Shown in pieces: positions 40,774-49,901 of a stretch of 58,593 bases of DNA. A program made the position numbers and the translations under genes. The stretch is taken from contig JAWXUD010000008.1 in the NCBI GenBank assembly GCA_044432945.1, positions 1 to 58,593 of the forward strand, in the 5' to 3' direction. Position 1 is the first letter of the stretch. Each line of letters begins with the position of its first letter. The DNA is from JAWXUD01 sp044432945. Lineage in GTDB: Bacteria; Cyanobacteriota; Vampirovibrionia; Gastranaerophilales; Gastranaerophilaceae. A model generated the notes under the pieces. It worked only from the letters and a program-made list of their open reading frames with translations, was not told where the DNA came from and made no database searches.

Positions 40774-41642
40774 TGGAATTTAAAGGTTTGAATAAAAACG
40801 CAACAAGATTGCTAACAGGATTGATTTTAGGGACAATAACCTTGCTTTGTATCAAATTTGGTGGGATTGCACTTCTGTGCTTATTGTTGATTGTTGTCAT
40901 TTTTGCCTCAAAAGAATTTGTCACAATTCTAGAACATAAAGGTTTTTATCCAAGCTATAAGCTAATGGTTGTTTTTGTAATATTACTTGCAATCGTTGCT
41001 TTTTTCCACCGTTTTGATTTAGTTCCTGCCGTATTAACAATAGGGTGTATATCATCGTTTTTATGGGTTTTATTCAAAGGAAGACAACCATATATCGCAA
41101 ACGTTGCAACAACTGTTTTAGGATTTATTTATTGCGGTTGGTTTCCATTGCATTTACTTTTTTTAAGAGATTTAAGCTCAGCGCAATATGATAACGGTTT
41201 AGGTTTTGTCATGATGATGTTTTCTGCTATCTTATCTACAGATATCGGTTGCTATTATTTTGGTTCACATTTTGGCAAAAACAAATTAGCACCTGTCGTC
41301 AGCCCTAATAAAACTATTGAAGGCTCTATTGGTGGTGCGATTTCTGCAGTTATGATATGCTTAGTTTTTGGTTATTTCTTAAACGTTGCTTGGTACTTGT
41401 CTATACTAGCTGGATTGATTTGTACAGCCTGCGCACAATTAGGTGACCTTTCTGAATCGCTTTTAAAACGTGATGCAGGAGTGAAAGATTCTGGCAATAC
41501 ATTACCAGGGCATGGTGGATTTTTAGATAGAACTGATAGTTTTGTATTTACTATTCCTGCTATGTATTATTTTTGTGAATTGTTTATTTTTGATAATACA
41601 ATTATTCAACAAATTTCAGGATTTTTTAAAGGGTTATTTTAA
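40773..41642 (+). CDS. cdsA: Phosphatidate cytidylyltransferase
   Basis: CdsA makes CDP-diacylglycerol for phospholipid synthesis. The 289-residue membrane protein has about seven to eight helices. It has the CDP-alcohol signature in STDIGCYYFGSHFGKNKLAPVVSPNKTIEGSIGG-type order (SPNKTIEG visible) and a C-terminal LKRDAGVKDSGNTLPGHGGFLDRTDS, where D-x-S-G and HGGxxDR are conserved. It is coupled to frr and rnc by TAATG overlaps on both sides. Confidence 0.95.
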   Translation: MEFKGLNKNATRLLTGLILGTITLLCIKFGGIALLCLLLIVVIFASKEFVTILEHKGFYPSYKLMVVFVILLAIVAFFHRFDLVPAVLTIGCISSFLWVLFKGRQPYIANVATTVLGFIYCGWFPLHLLFLRDLSSAQYDNGLGFVMMMFSAILSTDIGCYYFGSHFGKNKLAPVVSPNKTIEGSIGGAISAVMICLVFGYFLNVAWYLSILAGLICTACAQLGDLSESLLKRDAGVKDSGNTLPGHGGFLDRTDSFVFTIPAMYYFCELFIFDNTIIQQISGFFKGLF

Positions 41643-42328
41643 TGAAAATCTTAGAAGATGTTTTTGGGATAAAAATCAATAACACTGAATTTTATGAAAA
41701 AGCACTTTCACATACTTCATATACTAAAGAAAAAAATAAAAGCCAACTGGAAAGTTATGAACGACTTGAATTTTTAGGTGATGCTGTATTAAAATTAACT
41801 ATTTCTGACATTTTATTTAAAAAATTCCCTGAATATAATGAAGGTGAATTATCTAAAATCCGTTCTATAATTGTATCAGACAGCGTTCTATTTGAAATTG
41901 TCAAAGATAATAATCTAGCTCAGTTAATAAAACTTGGCAAACACGAAGAAAAACAGGGTTGCCGTGACCTTGAATCAATTTGTGCTTGTGCCTTTGAGGC
42001 TCTTTTAGGTGCGTTTTATCTTGATGGAAAACACCTCGAATTATTAACCTCTTTAGAGAAAATTTTTATGCCAATAATTGAAGATGCACAAAAAAATTCA
42101 GCTAATTATAATGCAAAAGCACTTTTACAAGAATATACGCAAAGTATAAATAAAGATTTACCAAGCTATATTTTAAAAAATACGGTTGGACCTGACCACA
42201 AAAAATCGTTTGTAATCGAAGTCTTATACCACGATGAAATCATTGCTCAAGGTGAAGGAAAAACAAAAAAAGAAGCAGAGCAAATGGCTGCACTTTTGGC
42301 TTGCAAAAAATTTGGAGTAATCAAATGA
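41642..42328 (+). CDS. rnc: Ribonuclease III
   Basis: RNase III cleaves double-stranded RNA in rRNA processing and regulation. The 228-residue protein has the N-terminal catalytic motif YERLEFLGDAVLKL with its metal-binding residues, then ESICACAFEALLGAFYLDG, and a C-terminal double-stranded-RNA-binding domain (NAKALLQEYTQ, GPDHKKSFVIEV, GEGKTKKEAEQMAA). It starts within TAATG after cdsA and its end overlaps rpe as ATGA. Confidence 0.97.
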   Translation: MKILEDVFGIKINNTEFYEKALSHTSYTKEKNKSQLESYERLEFLGDAVLKLTISDILFKKFPEYNEGELSKIRSIIVSDSVLFEIVKDNNLAQLIKLGKHEEKQGCRDLESICACAFEALLGAFYLDGKHLELLTSLEKIFMPIIEDAQKNSANYNAKALLQEYTQSINKDLPSYILKNTVGPDHKKSFVIEVLYHDEIIAQGEGKTKKEAEQMAALLACKKFGVIK

Positions 42329-42963
42329 ATAATATAATCATATCACCATCAATTTTATCAGCTGATTTTGCGAATTTAGAACGAGATATAAAACTTGTTG
42401 AAAACTCTGGTGCAGACTGGATTCACATTGATGTAATGGACGGTCATTTTGTACCTAACATAACTATTGGATCACCCGTTGTAAAATCAATTCGAGCGAT
42501 TACAAAATTAACTCTTGATGTACATTTGATGATAGAAAATCCAGAAAAATATATTGAAGATTTTGCTAAAGCAGGTGCTGATTTCATCACGTTTCATTAC
42601 GAAGCGACAGAAAATCCTATGGAAATTATTGATTTAATAAAAAGTTTTAATAAAAAAGTTGGATTATCTATAAAACCCAAAACAGATGTATCTAAGATAT
42701 TAAAATACCTTGATAAAATTGATTTATTATTAGTCATGACTGTAGAGCCAGGTTTTGGTGGTCAAAAATTCATGCAAGATTGTGCAAATAAAATTACAAC
42801 TATAAAAGAAAATGCAAAAAAAGATTTAATTATACAAGTAGATGGTGGGATTAATGCTGAAACAGCAAGAATTTGCACCGAACTTGGTGCAAATTCTTTA
42901 GTTGCTGGAAATTATATTTACAAATCTGAAAATATTAAATCTGCAATCAACTCATTGCGTTAA
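42325..42963 (+). CDS. rpe: Ribulose-phosphate 3-epimerase
   Basis: Rpe interconverts ribulose-5-phosphate and xylulose-5-phosphate. The 212-residue TIM-barrel protein has SPSILSADFANLERDI, WIHIDVMDGHFVPNITIG, LDVHLMIENPEKYI, FITFHYEA, MTVEPGFGGQKFM and IQVDGGINAETA, which cover the catalytic Asp and His residues. ATG 42325 overlaps the rnc stop as ATGA, and GGAG lies 8-9 nt upstream. It ends the pyrH operon and overlaps the convergent gene at 42960 by 4 bp. Confidence 0.96.
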   Translation: MNNIIISPSILSADFANLERDIKLVENSGADWIHIDVMDGHFVPNITIGSPVVKSIRAITKLTLDVHLMIENPEKYIEDFAKAGADFITFHYEATENPMEIIDLIKSFNKKVGLSIKPKTDVSKILKYLDKIDLLLVMTVEPGFGGQKFMQDCANKITTIKENAKKDLIIQVDGGINAETARICTELGANSLVAGNYIYKSENIKSAINSLR

Positions 42964-43583
42964 TTTTCTTCTTTAATACCTTTACGCTCTTTGCGTTTAA
43001 GGATTTCTTCAGTGTCAGCTGTAATTCCCTCGTCTGCTAACGTAATTTCACCAGGATCATCAGCTAAGATACCTTCTTCATCAGCTTCTTCTTTTGGTGG
43101 TGGCGGTGGAACCATTGCCCCTTCTGCACCTTGAGGTCCTTTTGGAGGCTCTGCACCTTCTTCGCCTACCTCTGGAACTTCAGCCAATGTTGGATCAATC
43201 ACTTCACCATCTTCTGCAGCAATGCCAGTCGTCAATCCCATCGGTTGATCTTCAGTATCTGCAAATGTTGTCATCGCACCTGCAATCGCTTCATCAGTAA
43301 ATTCACTTGAGTCCTCATCACCCAAATCACTAGTTTCTACAGCTGATGGATTTAGCAACATTTCTAATGCCTCAATATCAGTTGTACCATTAACAGCTTC
43401 ATAAGTTGTAGTATCTGGAACTTTTTCTAAATTCGTAATCTCATTCGCCCACGTAACAATGGCTGCAGGCACCTCCTCGCCTAATTCTTCTTGCTCCAAA
43501 ATGTCTTTTGCCGACATCGTTTTCCATTCTGAGGTGGAAATTTTTGAAGCTGACGTAGCTCCTGCATTAATTGAATCAACCAT
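42960..43583 (-). CDS. Acidic, probably disordered protein
   Basis: This 207-residue protein is strongly acidic (many D and E), has a Pro-rich stretch (MVPPPPPKEEADEE) and ends in a short basic tail (KRKERKG). Residues about 15-55 may be helical. No domain, signal peptide or membrane segment is recognised. AAAGGAG lies about 7 nt before the ATG, so it is very likely expressed. It is convergent with rpe. Function is unknown. Confidence 0.7.
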   Translation of the reverse strand: MVDSINAGATSASKISTSEWKTMSAKDILEQEELGEEVPAAIVTWANEITNLEKVPDTTTYEAVNGTTDIEALEMLLNPSAVETSDLGDEDSSEFTDEAIAGAMTTFADTEDQPMGLTTGIAAEDGEVIDPTLAEVPEVGEEGAEPPKGPQGAEGAMVPPPPPKEEADEEGILADDPGEITLADEGITADTEEILKRKERKGIKEEN

Positions 43584-43684
43584 ATTTTTCTCCTTTTGAC
43601 AATATAGTAATAGTAACTTTAATTTCTTTGATTTAGTTTACGGCTTATTAATAAAAAAACTTTAATATAATCTTAAAAATTTAT

Positions 43685-43737
43685 GCCTTTTGTAACGAAA
43701 TGTAAACAGAAAATATATAAATTTTATATAAAAAGGC
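43685..43737 (+). other. Long-range stem in the spacer before 43804
   Basis: GCCTTTT (43685-43691) and AAAAGGC (43731-43737) can pair. An AT-rich inner hairpin (ATATATAAATTTTATAT-type) lies between them. It may be a terminator relic or structured 5' region for the small gene at 43804. Weak evidence. Confidence 0.3.
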
Positions 43738-43803
43738 AATAATTTGAGGGAAGGTGTTTTTATATAAACATAAGAGAGAAATAAATACAGAGAGGTTTAT
43801 AAA

Positions 43804-43983
43804 ATGGCACAGAAATTTTTATTTACGAGTTCAGTAACTGAATTATATAAAGAAACATCACATTCTGTTAACACAATCAAATTAACTGATAACAAACACG
43901 TTGTTAAAAAGACATTAGTTGAGATGATGAGACAATCATTTTTTCAAGGACCAAGCAGATTTGGAACAAATTTTATAGCTTAG
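43804..43983 (+). CDS. Small hypothetical protein
   Basis: This 59-residue frame starts MAQKFLFTSSVTELYKE and ends QGPSRFGTNFIA, so the last residues are hydrophobic and aromatic. CAGAGAGG lies about 7 nt before the ATG, and a terminator (44061-44083) follows. It has no recognised domain. The good start signals and the complete transcription unit suggest it is real. Confidence 0.6.
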   Translation: MAQKFLFTSSVTELYKETSHSVNTIKLTDNKHVVKKTLVEMMRQSFFQGPSRFGTNFIA

Positions 43984-44060
43984 TCAAAAAATAAATCGTT
44001 GGAAAATCAATAAGAAATAAGTTTAGGAAATTAGAAATTAGGAAAATAGGAAATTATTTA

Positions 44061-44083
44061 AAGGACCGTAAATGGTCTTTTTT
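44061..44083 (+). terminator. Terminator after the small gene at 43804
   Basis: AAGGACC (44061-44067) and GGTCTTT (44074-44080) form a stem with one G-U pair, followed by a long T-run. Confidence 0.75.
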
Positions 44084-44113
44084 TATTTGTAATATTTATC
44101 AATTATGTGAAAA

Positions 44114-44515
44114 TTAGATACTCGGATTTAGGATTACAAAAGCTAAATTTAATACTGATGCAAAAATTAGCCAAATCAAATAAGGCAATAATAAAAACGC
44201 CGAGATACGTGAAATTTTATAAAAAATATAAATCATAAAAGCGACTAGTAAAGTCAATGAAACACAAATTAATAACGCTAATTTTATATTGTAATAACCA
44301 AAAAATATAGGTGTCCACGAAAGGTTTAATAATAATTGGATAATAAAAACACTAATAGCCAATGGTTTTAATTTATTTGATTTTTCAGCCAAAATGATAA
44401 TAAAAGAAACTGCCATTAATGTATAAAGAGTCAACCAAACAGGGCTAAAAACCCATGCTGGTGGTTGAAATACAGGTTTAACAAGCTCGTTTAGAAAATT
44501 ATAATCAATATTCAT
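44114..44515 (-). CDS. tspO: TspO/MBR family tryptophan-rich sensory protein
   Basis: This 133-residue protein has five membrane helices and the TspO/MBR motifs KPVFQPPAWVFSPVWLTLYTLMA, LSWTPIFFG and a C-terminal PYLIWLIFASVLNLAF. TspO proteins bind porphyrins and other lipophilic ligands and act in stress or tetrapyrrole responses. TATAAT (44522-44527) lies exactly 6 nt before the ATG on its strand with no Shine-Dalgarno sequence, so it is probably leaderless. It is a single-gene unit. Confidence 0.9.
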   Translation of the reverse strand: MNIDYNFLNELVKPVFQPPAWVFSPVWLTLYTLMAVSFIIILAEKSNKLKPLAISVFIIQLLLNLSWTPIFFGYYNIKLALLICVSLTLLVAFMIYIFYKISRISAFLLLPYLIWLIFASVLNLAFVILNPSI

Positions 44516-44581
44516 AAAGAAATTATATATTAATATAAAAAAATATTATTCATCTAAAGCCTAACAAACAAGAGTAAACAA

Positions 44582-44613
44582 AAGGCTCTATCTTTTATAA
44601 AAGATAGAGCCTT
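44582..44613. terminator. Perfect palindrome terminator after fba
   Basis: AAGGCTCTATCTTTTA (44582-44597) is followed directly by its reverse complement (44598-44613). It lies just beyond the minus-strand fba stop. Confidence 0.8.
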
Positions 44614-44632
44614 GTATCAATTAAAAAATTAA

Positions 44633-45586
44633 TTAGTCTTGAGCGTGTCCAGCAGTTCCTAAAACTTGCATTTTATGTTTAACAAGTTCTTTTACAGCTG
44701 TTCTACCAGGACCCATATATTCTCTTGGATCAAATTTAGCAGGTTCTTCAACGAAGAATTCTCTAATAGTTGAAGTCATAGCCAATCTCAAATCTGTATC
44801 GATGTTGATTTTAGCAACGCCATTTTTAGCAGCAAACGCTAACATATCTTCAGGCACACCTTGAGCGTTTGGTAATTGACCACCAAATTTGTTACATTTA
44901 GCAACAAGTTCTTGAGGAACTGAAGATGAACCGTGAAGAACGATTGGATAGTTAGGGAAACCAGCTTCAGTCAACGCATCTTTGATTTCTTTCAATCTAT
45001 CAAAATCTAATCTAGCTTCACCAGCGAATTTGTAAGCACCGTGAGAAGTTCCGATAGCGATAGCTAATGAATCACAACCAGTTTCTGTTACAAATCTAAC
45101 AGCTTCTTCAACGTTAGTAAATTTAGCATCTGCAGCAGAAACGTTAACGTCATCTTCAATACCAGCTAATTTACCTAATTCAGCTTCAACAGAAACTCCA
45201 CGTTCGTGAGCATATTCAACAACTTGTTTAGTCAAAGCAATGTTACCTTCTAAATCAAATCTTGAACCATCGATCATAACTGATGAAAATCCACCATCGA
45301 TACAAGCTTTACAAATTTCAAAATCAGCACCGTGATCTAAGTGAAGTGCGATAGGCACAGTAGTTGTTGCAAGTGCAGCCTCAACTAATTTTAATAAATA
45401 AGTTTGGTTAGCATATTTTCTAGCACCCGCAGAAACTTGTAATATGATTGGTGATTGAGTTTCTTCAGCAGCTTCAGCGATACCTTGAACGATTTCCATG
45501 TTATTTACGTTGTACGCACCGATAGCATAACCACCAGCAAGTGCTTTTTTGAACATGTCTTCTGTTCCGACTAATTTTCTTGTCAT
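44633..45586 (-). CDS. fba: Class II fructose-bisphosphate aldolase
   Basis: This enzyme cleaves fructose-1,6-bisphosphate to dihydroxyacetone phosphate and glyceraldehyde-3-phosphate. The 317-residue protein has the zinc site in ALHLDHGADFE, then GGFSSVMIDGS, VEAELGKLAG, ATIGTSHGAYK-type AIAIGTSHGAYKF, PIVLHGSSSVP and AKINIDTDLRLA. It is of the shorter class IIB/tagatose-type length. AAGGAG lies about 9 nt before the ATG. Its codons are G/C-richer at third positions than those of unknown genes nearby, which is usual for a highly expressed gene. Confidence 0.96.
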   Translation of the reverse strand: MTRKLVGTEDMFKKALAGGYAIGAYNVNNMEIVQGIAEAAEETQSPIILQVSAGARKYANQTYLLKLVEAALATTTVPIALHLDHGADFEICKACIDGGFSSVMIDGSRFDLEGNIALTKQVVEYAHERGVSVEAELGKLAGIEDDVNVSAADAKFTNVEEAVRFVTETGCDSLAIAIGTSHGAYKFAGEARLDFDRLKEIKDALTEAGFPNYPIVLHGSSSVPQELVAKCNKFGGQLPNAQGVPEDMLAFAAKNGVAKINIDTDLRLAMTSTIREFFVEEPAKFDPREYMGPGRTAVKELVKHKMQVLGTAGHAQD

Positions 45587-45852
45587 AATTTTGTTTTCTC
45601 CTTCTTAAAGTAAAATTTTTTACTCCCTCAAAATACTACAAACAAATATTTTATTCAACTATTAATATGATATTATCGAAAACATTAAGAAATGTTAAAA
45701 CTTTATCAAATTCTTTACATGTGCTATGAATTCAATTATAATAGGCACATTAGGTCATGTGTTTAAAAAAAATAAAAATCAAGGTAGCAAAAAAAAATGT
45801 TACGGTTTTTGTATAATTAACAATTTAAGTGTAAAAAATGGGGTATATTAAA

Positions 45853-47049
45853 ATGAGAGTATCTACAATTAGGACGAATACGTCTACAAACAGTGTGAAT
45901 TTTGAAAGAAATAAGAATTTCAACAGGAATAAAAATGAAAATAATAGTGATAATTCATTAAATCCTAAAGTTGCTAGTTCCTTAAAGTCCTTACCTGCCG
46001 CAACCATGTTGGCATTAGCAACACTAGGTAGTCCAACAGCAGCACGGGGGCAAGATTTTTATGAAGAACCACCGGAAGGCGTTGTAAAAGGTATAGATTT
46101 TAGAAAGTTTGGTAATGTTGTTACCAATTATCCAATAGTAGACAATGGTCATGAAGCACATATTTACCTAATAGATACTGATGGCAATAAAAAAAATGTT
46201 GAAGAGATTTATCTGAGTGAAGCTATTGCAAAAGATCCAAACTATTCAAGTATTTACTATAATACGCTATTAGAACCGACCCAATTAGTTCAAAAACGTT
46301 ATATTTTTATGAACTCAGATGGTACAAAAAGTGATACACTCGATGTTTATTCAACATTTGCGAAAGCCATTGCTGATAGTAACCCGAATTCACGTAGCAG
46401 CAAATTTGCACAAGAAAACCAAGGAAAAATATTTGACATACCAGGTGATAACAAGAATAGCTTCGTGAGAAGAATTCCAACTATGGATTATGCAAATATT
46501 TCGAAAGTAGTTCCAAGCAAAACTATAACAAAATATTTAAGCTTTGACGAAAATGGAGATATCGTAAACAAACCTGCAACAAATATCATGACTAATGCTA
46601 AACCACGCAGTGATTACGGTTATCAATTAGCAATGCAAGATAAAAAAACAAACCAAGGGATTTACACTATCAAATATTATTCAACCGTAAACAATCCTGA
46701 CACCGCTAATTTAGTAACAATTTCTAAAAACGGTGGACCTGAACTTAAAGTTGAAAAAGTAAGAAATGCTGATAAAGAATTTACCAACGGAAATCATGAC
46801 GGTAAACACAGCAAACAAATAAACTGCGGTATAGTTATCGCATCTGATTGTGCTTCAACGCCAACAAAAGTTGTATTTTCTGACAAAGAATTATACTCAT
46901 TCTTTGAATATATGTACACAAAACACCCAGGTGTAGATAAAAATATTTTCAAATATCTACAATATAGTGCTTCAGAAAATTTTCAAACAAATCCAGACGG
47001 TTCAATTGAACCATTTAAAGCTGATTTAAGTTTTATGGAAGATTGGTAA
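45853..47049 (+). CDS. Uncharacterised protein with N-terminal hydrophobic segment
   Basis: This protein of 398 residues has no recognised family. It begins MRVSTIRTNTSTNSVNFERN, with an Asn-rich stretch, then a weakly hydrophobic segment (PAATMLALATLGSPTAARGQ, about 50-68) that might be an atypical export signal. The remainder is a mixed beta-rich region with many D/N/K. A single CGIVIASDCAS pair of cysteines lies near 325-335. TATAAT is at 45812-45817. ATG 45838 is an alternative start. The neighbouring gene at 47162 has the same orientation. Function is unknown. Confidence 0.65.
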   Translation: MRVSTIRTNTSTNSVNFERNKNFNRNKNENNSDNSLNPKVASSLKSLPAATMLALATLGSPTAARGQDFYEEPPEGVVKGIDFRKFGNVVTNYPIVDNGHEAHIYLIDTDGNKKNVEEIYLSEAIAKDPNYSSIYYNTLLEPTQLVQKRYIFMNSDGTKSDTLDVYSTFAKAIADSNPNSRSSKFAQENQGKIFDIPGDNKNSFVRRIPTMDYANISKVVPSKTITKYLSFDENGDIVNKPATNIMTNAKPRSDYGYQLAMQDKKTNQGIYTIKYYSTVNNPDTANLVTISKNGGPELKVEKVRNADKEFTNGNHDGKHSKQINCGIVIASDCASTPTKVVFSDKELYSFFEYMYTKHPGVDKNIFKYLQYSASENFQTNPDGSIEPFKADLSFMEDW

Positions 47050-47161
47050 ATAGACACCCAAAGCCTTATGTGAAGATTTGTAAATTTTATTTTTGATAAT
47101 GAAATACATGCCTTATTAATGTTTTCATGTATATAACAATTCAAAATATGAGAAGATAACT

Positions 47162-49753
47162 ATGAGCTTTGATGCAATATATAATGAAACAAGTGTAAGT
47201 TCGACAAATAACACTAGCTATTCAACAAGTTCATCAACAACTAATACTGCAAGTGATACAAACATTCAAATGGTACGTAAAAAAACTGATGCAGAAATTG
47301 CTGCTAAATTAGGTGTGTCTATTGAAGTTTTGCAAGAATTAAGAATTAAAAATCCTGATTTTGGTACATATAAATTTGAAGACCAGCAAAAACTTGCGAA
47401 TTTATTATCGAATAATCCTGAAACAACAAAAGCGACAGAAGTAGAAACTGTTAATAAAAATACATATTCTCAATCTATTGATGATTTTGATTTTGAAGCG
47501 TTTACTAATTTAGAACCAGAAGAAAAACTTAATACTTTAATTGAGCAACGTGCCAAAACTCAATTTATTCTTGGCAGTGAGCCGCAAAAAACTGAAGAAG
47601 AATGGGCTGCATTAACAGATGACGCCAAACAAGCGTTTCTCGATAAGCAATTCGAGCAATTAAAAGCTCTGGGACAAGAATACGGCGAAGAAATGAAAGC
47701 TAAAGGCGACAATTTTAGTTCATCGCTTAATAAATTCATGAAAATGGACTTAATTGCTGCAAAAAACGGAAAGACTTCCAAAGAATTTATTGGATCAAGT
47801 AAAGCTGAACAAAGTGTTTTAACATATAAATATATTGATGACAAAATTAAATCAGGAAAAGAGGATACTCTTACTGATAACGAACATGTTGTATATGAGC
47901 AAGAGACATTGTTACTAAATGCAATAAAGCACCATGTTACTAAGACTCCAGAAAATGATAGTGTTGTCAAGGATATGACTTATTCAACAGCTATTGATAC
48001 TATTAAGACACGTGAATTAAACATATCAGACATCAATTATGATTATTTAATTAGCAAAGACGCAAGTGGTATAGAGCTTACTGATTTAGAAAAAAAAGAA
48101 TTAGACGCCCACGGAGAACTACACAATTCCGCAATATATAAAATTGTAAAAGATGATATAGGCAAAGAAATTGGTCAGCCGCCTGATTTGTTAGCCGAAG
48201 AGCCTGATGGATTTACTTTTGAAAGTGACACTACCAATAAAAAAGAACGCAACTCAGAATATGTTGCTGCTTTAATTGATCATTATGTGAAAAATGACGA
48301 CAAAGAGAAATTAACTCTATTCACAATTGATGCATTAAAAAAAGACAGAACCCATTTAGCAAAAACATTATATGAAAAAATTTCACAAATGGAAGGTGGA
48401 CAAGAATATTTAGCAAACCCTGATGACGAATTATTGCAAGCTTATGGCAGCACCAACGTTGAAAAGTTGGGCGAATACGGTAAATCTTATACACAAAAAA
48501 TGTTAGATAATGAAAACTTGCCTGAAGAATTCAAAGTCGCAGCAAGCTCAGATATCGTAACAAACTCAGCCGAAGAACAAAAAGTTTCTATTGGTAAAGT
48601 TTTTATCGCAAACAAGACTGAGTCAATTGCGGTTTTCAGTTCAGAGATGGCGGTGAGTTCAGAAATTTCTGAAACTCAACTAGAATTATCTAATTTAATT
48701 GCCGAAAGCGATAATAAGAATTTAAAACTATACCACACAAACAATATTCCAGAATTGAATACAGACGTTGAAATGTCTGTTGCACAAACATTTATCAATT
48801 TGAAAGATGAAGATATATCTTTAGCTATGTCACAAAACACTTCTAAAATGCATCAAGATAACCAAGTTGAATACCAAGCGATGGTGCATGAAGCTTCTTA
48901 CGATTTTTCAGATGATGTCGCTAAAAACATTCAAACGAATTTGGCTAATGATATCCAGAACGCCCACGCTGACAACCAAGCAGCGTTACACGAAAATATT
49001 TCAAGCTCAAAATTCTCTGAAATCGCTGAACTTGCAGCAAGCAATATTTCAAATTATGCAGAAACAGCTCAAGCAGAAGCGATTACCACAAGTTTAGCCA
49101 CTAATAACGAAAATGTAGTAAAAATAATCGAGCAAAATATTGAATCATACTCAGCTACTGCATTAAAAGAAGTCATATCTTCAGTTTTAGAAAAAACGTT
49201 GGCGTTAGCAGAAGCTGACGAAGAAACAAATCTAACTGGCACACTGACAGCAAGCGAAATTTCAAAATTATCAGCCTCAGAAAAAGCTGAGTATTACGAA
49301 TATGTATTTGAAAAAGCAAGTGCTAGAGAAAAAATCACAATGCTTGAAAAAATACCAGGAATTCAACAAAAAACAATTTTTACAGCTATTTGTAAATTTT
49401 ATCCAAATTTGATGAACACAATGATTGATGCAGGAAAAGGTCCAATGCTCGTAGAATCAGGTATCCCTGGAAGTGCATCAAACAAAGTTTTTGCAGAAAT
49501 GGAAAGAATTGCACCTACGAATAATAATATTGCAAAACAACTTGTAGAATACAAAGATGACAAAAGATACGCACTATATGCTCAAAGTAGAAATCTTGCT
49601 GAAGCAACTAAGCCAGATGAAACCGACGAAACAGCTCAATCAAATAACGAATATACAAGCAATCCATTTGATGAATATTTGACTACTAATAGAAGGAAAA
49701 CAGCAGCAATCAACCCTACAGGGACAGCTGGACGTCTTGATTTAAGCGTATAG
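47162..49753 (+). CDS. Large uncharacterised Ser/Thr-rich protein
   Basis: This 863-residue acidic protein has a Ser/Thr/Asn-rich start (STNNTSYSTSSSTTNTAS). A short region near 40-80 (KTDAEIAAKLGVSIEVLQELRIKNPDF) resembles a LysM or HTH-like motif, and then long helical segments with many A, E, S, N and Q follow, including a repetitive region at about 480-680. It has no signal peptide or membrane helix. GAGAAGATAACT precedes the ATG, and a terminator hairpin follows. It is perhaps a cytoplasmic or surface scaffold; no function can be assigned. It has no overlap with the gene at 45853. Confidence 0.65.
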   Translation: MSFDAIYNETSVSSTNNTSYSTSSSTTNTASDTNIQMVRKKTDAEIAAKLGVSIEVLQELRIKNPDFGTYKFEDQQKLANLLSNNPETTKATEVETVNKNTYSQSIDDFDFEAFTNLEPEEKLNTLIEQRAKTQFILGSEPQKTEEEWAALTDDAKQAFLDKQFEQLKALGQEYGEEMKAKGDNFSSSLNKFMKMDLIAAKNGKTSKEFIGSSKAEQSVLTYKYIDDKIKSGKEDTLTDNEHVVYEQETLLLNAIKHHVTKTPENDSVVKDMTYSTAIDTIKTRELNISDINYDYLISKDASGIELTDLEKKELDAHGELHNSAIYKIVKDDIGKEIGQPPDLLAEEPDGFTFESDTTNKKERNSEYVAALIDHYVKNDDKEKLTLFTIDALKKDRTHLAKTLYEKISQMEGGQEYLANPDDELLQAYGSTNVEKLGEYGKSYTQKMLDNENLPEEFKVAASSDIVTNSAEEQKVSIGKVFIANKTESIAVFSSEMAVSSEISETQLELSNLIAESDNKNLKLYHTNNIPELNTDVEMSVAQTFINLKDEDISLAMSQNTSKMHQDNQVEYQAMVHEASYDFSDDVAKNIQTNLANDIQNAHADNQAALHENISSSKFSEIAELAASNISNYAETAQAEAITTSLATNNENVVKIIEQNIESYSATALKEVISSVLEKTLALAEADEETNLTGTLTASEISKLSASEKAEYYEYVFEKASAREKITMLEKIPGIQQKTIFTAICKFYPNLMNTMIDAGKGPMLVESGIPGSASNKVFAEMERIAPTNNNIAKQLVEYKDDKRYALYAQSRNLAEATKPDETDETAQSNNEYTSNPFDEYLTTNRRKTAAINPTGTAGRLDLSV

Positions 49754-49785
49754 AATAATTTAAAAGGTACAAAATTTGTATAGTT

Positions 49786-49823
49786 AAAGCGAAAACCGAT
49801 TATTTATAATCGATTTTCGCTTT
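49786..49823 (+). terminator. Terminator after the gene at 47162
   Basis: AAAGCGAAAACCGATTA (49786-49802) and TAATCGATTTTCGCTTT (49807-49823) form a 17-bp stem with one mismatch. Confidence 0.75.
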
Positions 49824-49901
49824 ATTAATAATTAATTATATTCTTGATTTTTATTTTTTTTTGATGTTAAATATATTTACAGCAAGTTTACTAACCCAAA
49901 T

